Source: a virus
Virus record (IMG/VR): IMGVR_UViG_3300035670_000570
Location: 1 to 39,289 of that record
Direction: 5' to 3' (one strand)
Length of the DNA: 39,289 nt
In this document: positions 36,992 through 39,289 of the stretch, piece after piece
Position numbering within the stretch: position 1 is the stretch's first letter
Layout of the letters: every line of letters begins with the position of its first letter
Program-made: the position numbers and the translations under genes
Notes under the pieces: model-generated
What the model saw: only the letters and a program-made list of their open reading frames with translations
Told to the model about the DNA's origin: nothing
Databases searched by the model: none

Positions 36992-39289
36992 CTGTCGTCA
37001 CCTCCTGCGGAGTTTGCGTAGTTCTTGTAAGACTGTCGAGTTTTTCGGGCGTCAGACGCTCGAATTCTCTTGACAATAGATTATCCCATAGGTTTCGGAA
37101 TGCGGGATTTTGTGTCACCAGTTTCTCGCCGTGCATGAAAAGCACTTCGCGTTCCAATACACCCCCGTTATTGGTTTTCCAACCATCCGGTGCTAGACGG
37201 GGATTGTTTTCTCGGATTGCGGCAATAACGCCATCTCGATACGAAAGGTAGTCGCGCAGGGTTGCCATAACCGGCTGGTTGGCAACCTGCGGGTCATTTG
37301 AGGCATCAATGATTTCTTCCATTTGGCGACTGATTTCGGCGTCACGTTCAGATGCGTAAAGGCTGGGGTTCCAATAGGGGTTGGATTTGCGGATTTCTGC
37401 GGCTTTTAGTGACAGGATTGCGCGTCCTGCTGGAGTGTTACGAACTTCGGCAGGAAGGTTTCTTTCGTAGCGACGGTAAATAATTCCACCCATGAGACCG
37501 TCGATTGATTGGGCCAGTTCCCGTGGTGGGAGGTAGGCGCGTTCATCAATGCGGCGTTGCAGGTCATAAACCTCGAAGTCGTAGTTGCCGGTCTTTTCAA
37601 AGAACAGGCCGGCTGACGCTGGATACTTTTCAAACAGATAGCCATTGTTTGCGCGGAACGATTCGAATTCGGTTGATGGTTCTGATCCTGCGCGAGTTGA
37701 GCTACTTAGTGACGCAAAGTAGGGGACGATGAAATCGCCGTATTTGTTTATCATTGCTTCTTGTGCGTCTGCGATATTGCCGCCAGCTTTGAGGATTTGT
37801 TGTTCGGTATTGCGAATGTCGTCAAGGACGATGCCGAGTGGGATTAGGTCTTTGTTTGTTTCAACGTAATATTGGGTGATTGGTGCGGCTGGCAGGAAGA
37901 ACTGTCCAATACCGCGCATCGTCCAAAGTTTCAGTGCAGCTTCGTAACTTTCTTTAGCCAACTGTTCAATACCGGCTTGCCCTGGCGGGTAGACACGAGT
38001 GGCAGCAAAGTTTTGCATAGCGCGACTGTGCATATATTTGAACACTTCGTTTTGTTTTGGATCACCCAACAAACCGCGTACGGCTTCGCCTGCCTGTTTA
38101 TCGGATAGTTGGCCTTGCGCAATGCGTCGCGCCCACATCGGCGCAAAGTAGTCGGTAATCGTACGATCCCCTGGTTCACCATACGGGAAAATTGCTTTAT
38201 TTAGCCACGACCAGTCTTCGCCTTGTGGACCGAACATGCTGTAGGTAATACCAACCACAGGGCCTACGCCTGGGATGACGTTGGATTGCATGGTCAAACC
38301 TTCAACTGGAACAGCCAAATTGAACGGTACGTCTGACCACATTGACGCTAACGCACCAAGTAGCGGCACAGCAAGAACCTGTTTTCCGGTACCTGGGTCC
38401 GTGTAAAGGAATCCCTCTTGCTTGCCGTCAGCATTGGTGTCACGCTCACCGAACAGCATGGTTTCTCCAGGGCCACCAAGACGGAAGCTTTCGAGTCCGC
38501 GTCGTGCTACGTCAACCTTGTGAATGTTCTGCGGGTTGAGTCCAAGTTTGAGCATCGTGCTAGCAGTTTCACGGAAAGCATCAAAGAATGGGAACAGGAA
38601 AGCGTGTTGACGTCCAAAGTTTGATCTTTTATTTGCATCGAACAATAGGTTCACTGTGTCTTCCAACGCCCACTTGTTAGCAAAATCTTCCAATGTCTCC
38701 AATGTGAGTTCGCCCGCACCAGCACGATCAATGTTGGCTGCAATGCGAGCCTTCAAACTTTCGGGAAGGTCCGATTCCAAAACAATTCGCGCCAACTTGC
38801 GTCCTTCTGAAGCAGACAACATTGGTATCATGTCAGCCACTTTGTTCCACTTCAATGATTGGAACAATGGGACGCGAGCAATCTTGTCTGACGTGACACC
38901 GTAGGTGTATTGCATCCATTTGCCAAACAGGTAGCGCATTTTCTTTTCTTCTTGAATGGTTTGCGCTTGCCAATAGCCGGCTTTTTGTGGTGCGCGTGGA
39001 TCAGAATAAAGTGCAACCTCCCCGCTGGCTGGATCTCCGTTGCGAAGGAACTGCCTGAACTCGCGGGTTGCGCGAGGACCTTCTGCTGTTCTGGCACCAA
39101 GAGTGCGCACAGTGCCATCAGGCAAAGCAAATCGCTGGTCAGCGATTGCCTTGATTGCATTCCGGTTTCCGCCAGTTACACGCATAATCATGTCGCGCAA
39201 CAACTCAACGCGTTTCTGTGCTTCGGCAAGAGTGTCCCAGTTGTAACCAGGAACCTTATCTACGCCTTTGAAATACTTTTCAAAATAGA
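36984..39289 (-). CDS. Giant internal virion/ejection protein, C-terminal part
   Basis: This is the C-terminal continuation of the gene at 4876-1; the true 5' end is not here, and residues before about 1,626 are duplicated by the end repeat. The apparent internal TTG start at 39203 is only a codon of the longer frame. The segment reads as a mainly helical structural protein with patches such as FGRQHAFLFPFFDAFRETAS and VVGITYSMFGPQGEDWSWLN, typical of large virion proteins, then ends TRTTQTPQEVTTGG. The stop (36986-36984) overlaps the GTG start of the next gene (36991), so translation is probably coupled. Long hydrophobic helices (for example around IGQFFLPAAPITQYY) fit a role in crossing the host envelope. 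That role is inference from podovirus internal proteins. Confidence 0.85.
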   Translation of the reverse strand, partial: YFEKYFKGVDKVPGYNWDTLAEAQKRVELLRDMIMRVTGGNRNAIKAIADQRFALPDGTVRTLGARTAEGPRATREFRQFLRNGDPASGEVALYSDPRAPQKAGYWQAQTIQEEKKMRYLFGKWMQYTYGVTSDKIARVPLFQSLKWNKVADMIPMLSASEGRKLARIVLESDLPESLKARIAANIDRAGAGELTLETLEDFANKWALEDTVNLLFDANKRSNFGRQHAFLFPFFDAFRETASTMLKLGLNPQNIHKVDVARRGLESFRLGGPGETMLFGERDTNADGKQEGFLYTDPGTGKQVLAVPLLGALASMWSDVPFNLAVPVEGLTMQSNVIPGVGPVVGITYSMFGPQGEDWSWLNKAIFPYGEPGDRTITDYFAPMWARRIAQGQLSDKQAGEAVRGLLGDPKQNEVFKYMHSRAMQNFAATRVYPPGQAGIEQLAKESYEAALKLWTMRGIGQFFLPAAPITQYYVETNKDLIPLGIVLDDIRNTEQQILKAGGNIADAQEAMINKYGDFIVPYFASLSSSTRAGSEPSTEFESFRANNGYLFEKYPASAGLFFEKTGNYDFEVYDLQRRIDERAYLPPRELAQSIDGLMGGIIYRRYERNLPAEVRNTPAGRAILSLKAAEIRKSNPYWNPSLYASERDAEISRQMEEIIDASNDPQVANQPVMATLRDYLSYRDGVIAAIRENNPRLAPDGWKTNNGGVLEREVLFMHGEKLVTQNPAFRNLWDNLLSREFERLTPEKLDSLTRTTQTPQEVTTGG
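38849..39289. repeat. Right copy of imperfect 441-bp end repeat
   Basis: This is the partner of positions 1-441. The giant minus-strand ORF is in the same frame in both copies, so joining base 38848 to base 1 restores one uninterrupted gene. The unique circle would then be about 38,848 bp. Confidence 0.95.

Noticed and set aside
1-39289. CRISPR arrays, insertion sequences, integrase, rRNA
   Set aside because: None was seen; the only tandem repeats are inside coding sequences for linkers, Gly-rich adhesins and the fibre-like protein.

Overview
The window is essentially one complete small tailed-phage genome (podovirus-like) of an actinobacterial host. The first 441 bases recur at the right end (38849-39289) with 12 substitutions, and the 2,246-codon gene that runs off the left edge continues in the same frame at the right edge. 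The unique sequence is therefore a circle, or circularly permuted molecule, of about 38,848 bp. Evidence for an actinobacterial host is a WhiB-type Fe-S regulator, a D-loop/T-loop-altered tRNA-Gly-like element with encoded CCA, an M15 peptidase plus a secreted transglycosylase, and proteins with long Thr/Pro linkers of the kind common in Acidimicrobiia and freshwater Actinobacteria. The exact host lineage is inference.

Layout. Nearly everything is read leftward (minus strand) as tightly overlapping genes. Starting at the divergent control region (9710-10489) and going left: terminase with a fused N-terminal HTH, a small basic protein, portal, two small proteins, then the giant internal virion protein (4876 to 1, then 38848 to 36984). 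Going on leftward from the right end: three more internal/ejection-type proteins (36991-34080), scaffold, N4-gp56-like major capsid, a small structural protein, a 20-residue-repeat fibre-like protein and a paralogue of its C-terminal domain. After these come a glycosyltransferase, a cluster of tiny Lys-rich proteins, adaptor, beta-propeller tail nozzle, two small tail proteins, two paralogous glycine-rich adhesins and an exported PA14 protein. Lysis genes follow (two small membrane proteins, M15 endolysin, holin-like protein).

DNA metabolism lies at 20.4-13.7 kb: a DUF6378-type protein, calcineurin-like phosphoesterase, YqaJ-like exonuclease, ERF-like annealing protein, PDDEXK/resolvase-like nuclease and a Mom-like DNA-modification GNAT. 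Next to these are the secreted transglycosylase, WhiB and small zinc-ribbon proteins. No DNA polymerase, primase, helicase, RNA polymerase or integrase was recognised, so replication probably relies on the host and on recombination; lysogeny is not supported.

A short rightward operon (10490-13670) of ten small genes, richer in GC, GATC and GCCGGC than the rest, is probably the early region. Its control region carries a promoter-like pair, a perfect 17-bp palindrome and a strong G-quadruplex motif.

Most interesting points: (1) a Mom-like gene whose 5' end is a 76-nt tRNA-like sequence, and which is flanked on both sides by homologous resolvase 3' ends, as if a modification cassette had been inserted; (2) an ADP-ribosyltransferase-like signature inside the giant, probably ejected, virion protein; (3) the end overlap whose 12 differences all fall at third codon positions.
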